Source of the DNA: Meandrina meandrites
Taxonomy: Eukaryota > Cnidaria > Anthozoa > Scleractinia > Meandrinidae
Length of the DNA stretch: 64,000 nt
Assembly (NCBI GenBank): GCA_963693305.1
Contig: OY855908.1
Location: forward strand, 34,100,805 to 34,164,804
Reading direction: 5' to 3'
Each line of letters opens with the position of its first letter. Within the stretch, counting starts at the first letter, position 1. Made by a program: the position numbers and the translations under genes. The notes under the pieces were generated by a model. It saw only the letters and a list, made by a program, of their open reading frames with translations. It was not told the DNA's origin and searched no databases. Shown here one piece after another: positions 61,540-64,000 of this stretch.

Positions 61540-64000
61540 AGAGACAGAGAGAGCCCCTTAAGAGCTTCTGTTGTTTCGCGAGTTTCTGTTTAAGACGAAC
61601 ATGAGCCCATAACCCAAACGGAAACTAAGAGACTTATTGCCGGTGAAAAATTGCCTACGAGCTTGGCTTTAAGCTTCTTCGTAACTGAGATGATGCGGCA
61701 TGAAAAATCCTCTTGTGATTTACCATTCCCATTGGATTGATGCCCCGTCAAGCCAAAAATTGCGGATAAGAACACTTTTTGAAAGTGGCTCGGACTAAAA
61801 GCAAGGGTTAGGGTGAGCAGATTGGGGTCATTTTTCTAGGAACTGAGGGGTTGTGGTGAAGACAATCCTCTTGCGATCTACTATTCTCATGTGATTGGTG
61901 TGCAGTCAAGCCAAAATATCCGGATATGAACACTTCTTAAAATGGTTTAGGTTTATTTTTTTGCCTTCTTGTATATTTTAATGGTAATACACTAAAGATC
62001 AAGATGCTTGCTGCTTTGCAGGTTTTTTGTTTTTCGTAGTCATGGTAATGTCGATTTCCCTAAGAAATAAATTATACCCCTAACTTTCGGATCGATTCGA
62101 TTCCAGGAAGACTGCTAGAAACCTGATTAAAAGGGACACTGTCACGGCCGATCATAGAAATTTCTTTTTTCTAATTACCTCAGGGGTGTATTGTCAAATG
62201 CCACCAAATACACGAATAAATTTGATAAAAAGATCCCACAAAACAAGATAGAACAGTAATTTTGAGGAAGAAGTACAGGATTGCAAGGATGGAAGTGGAT
62301 TGCGATTGATTTGTGGTCAGGATGTCCAGAAATCAAAGCTGCCATTCTGGTGAAAATTTGAACATTTTTTTAGTCACTTTTTCCTCTTAGTTGATTTTCT
62401 TTGCTTTTACCACTTTAAGCATTTTTCTCTTCATATCGCAAAGGGCAATTTTAGCAAGCTTCAGGCCATTCTTATAAAATATGATATTTCAGGCATGACA
62501 GTGTCTCTTTAAAATGGTTTGTACGTCTCAAAAAATGTTTTAATTTATAATACCTCTTTGGAAGATATACTGACGACAGTTGGCACCAAATATTCCGTAA
62601 TATTGAGTTACAGTTTTGTCCTAACTTTAGTGCTTGTATACACCGTAATGCCTGCATGTAATTTCAATCACGTGTTTTCCTTCATGTTCAACTATAGATC
62701 ATTGTTAATCATGTGCAAATTAACCGTCAATAACCGCGAGAAAATTCCTCGCCGTATATGGGGGCTGTGAGTTTATAGTGACATTCATGCCTCAGACCAT
62801 CCATGTTGCCACAACCAGCATCATAACCAGGTAATTTCTCGTGTACCAAGCGTACGCGAAAATAAGCACATTGTACGTCACTGCCACCGCCAGACCTGTT
62901 GTTGAATGAGCCCGTTTCTTTGCTTCCCTGTCGCCAGCGTCTACCATCCCATCGTTGAAATGTTGTTTCTTCGTTTTTTTGGTTTTCTTGCCGCTCGCCG
63001 AAGACAGCTGCTCAAGCGATTCCACCATATTCATCTTGAAAGCCCAGACAAGTTAACGTCGAGTTTTTTGGCGAAGGCCTTGATGGTCGAATGAACACGC
63101 TTCTTGCGAAGATGTAGTTCTTGCGTCTTTAATTTTCAGACTTTTAAGATCATGGCAATGAAAGATGTCAAAGATAAAATTTATGGCCAGTCCGAGAGAT
63201 AAATCACTTTGATAACGTCATTGACTTTGGGCAGCCGAGCAGCAATGTAAGGCTCTTATAAAAATTTGTGATTTCCAGTTCCCGTTTTTTTAACGGAAAT
63301 TAAAAAAAATACGTTTCGAGTTACTTCTTTACCAAGCAGACACTGCACAATCATATATTAAGCTCAGCCGATCGCAATAATTTAATATTCATATCGTCAT
63401 AGGATGAACAGATGCAGGAAACAATTTTAAAAAGCCCAAGCTCAGCTGTCATAGTAAACCGCCAGTTTAAATCGCCTTCAGGCTTAGAACATTTCTCGCG
63501 AATTTTTCCAAAATAAAGGGACTGATAGAAGAAAAGAAGATTTGTAATATAATTTTATTTTACGAAATGCACTTTGCATTTTGTGACAACATTTTCACCG
63601 TAAATTTTTTGACATACGTCGGCTTATGGCTTTTGTGGTTTTACACTTCTTCATTGCAACATCCTTTCTCATTTGAAACTTGCGCGCGCATGGTCTGTCC
63701 CTGAGCAGTAAAAACGGAGGCTCATGGAACTAGCGCGTGAACGCAGACGTATTTCCGGCTGTCGCTCTCCACCTATTTTTTTTTTTCAGCGAAGCCAAGC
63801 GACAGCCGGAAATACGTCTGCGTCGCAGGCTTGGAGTTCAAGCAACGTGTTCGTTAGAGTTATTTGTACGATGATGACAGTGACTTCACAAAGCTTTCAT
63901 TATTGTTTTGTGTTATCAATCATAAAAAAGAGTTGAGTTTCTTTGAAAGGAATTTTATAAATTATATGTCACGAAAGGATAATCTTAAGTAATATCTTTA
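61540..64000 (-). repeat. Right arm of large inverted duplication
   Basis: Inverted copy of 34634-38790, continuing to and probably past the right edge of the window. It lacks the 1.2-kb segment present in the left arm. 61010-61480 is likewise an inverted copy of about 41300-41770, keeping the same order, so about 2.5 kb (38.8-41.3 kb) is extra on the left. Confidence 0.85.
62792..63034 (-). CDS. Putative small membrane protein, 80 residues, right copy
   Basis: Encodes the same 80 residues as 35626-35868, with only two third-position differences seen, and the same start and TGA stop. The region just before the ATG is shorter than in the left copy by about 20 bases. Function and family unknown; the C-terminal half could form a membrane hairpin. 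Confidence 0.5.
   Translation of the reverse strand: MNMVESLEQLSSASGKKTKKTKKQHFNDGMVDAGDREAKKRAHSTTGLAVAVTYNVLIFAYAWYTRNYLVMMLVVATWMV

Overview
The window is eukaryotic: AT-rich, genes split into short exons with GT/AG splice sites, and packed with small DNA transposons, tRNA-derived SINEs and microsatellites. The protein repertoire points to an anthozoan cnidarian, most likely a stony coral: GAPR-1-like CAP proteins, a PAN/EGF/D8C secreted protein, and a LamG plus F5/8C secreted protein. The species cannot be named from sequence alone. I reconstructed five spliced gene models by matching splice sites, intron phase and family motifs; all joins keep the frame.

Layout. 1-3.5 kb: two blocks of a TTCCATGGA minisatellite with a foldback element between them. 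3.55-10.57 kb (minus): the first eleven coding exons of NOG1/GTPBP4, the nucleolar GTPase of 60S ribosome assembly; its 3' half lies beyond the left edge. 12.5-15.4 kb (minus): a gene with two tandem CAP domains. 15.4-27.5 kb: repeat-rich intergenic DNA with nested miniature elements. 27.55-29.29 kb (plus): complete secreted PAN/EGF/D8C gene. 30.4-31.7 kb (minus): a second, single-domain CAP gene. 34.6-41.8 kb and 61.0-64.0 kb: two arms of a large inverted duplication, each with a nearly identical 80-codon ORF for a small putative membrane protein. 42.3-59.9 kb (plus): complete secreted LamG plus two-discoidin gene, with a kilobase-scale GGTA microsatellite in one intron and a 209-bp-armed SINE palindrome just before the LamG exon.

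Most notable: both CAP genes end in a tiny last exon (nine codons including stop) that gives a glycine-rich tail and a CaaX box ending in leucine (CVIL, CIIL). The two genes support each other, and the pattern suggests prenyl-anchored GAPR-1-like proteins. The genes do not form an operon. The two CAP paralogues flank the D8C gene, and a broken copy of the last discoidin exon lies about 3 kb upstream of the LamG/discoidin gene, so local duplication appears to have shaped this locus.
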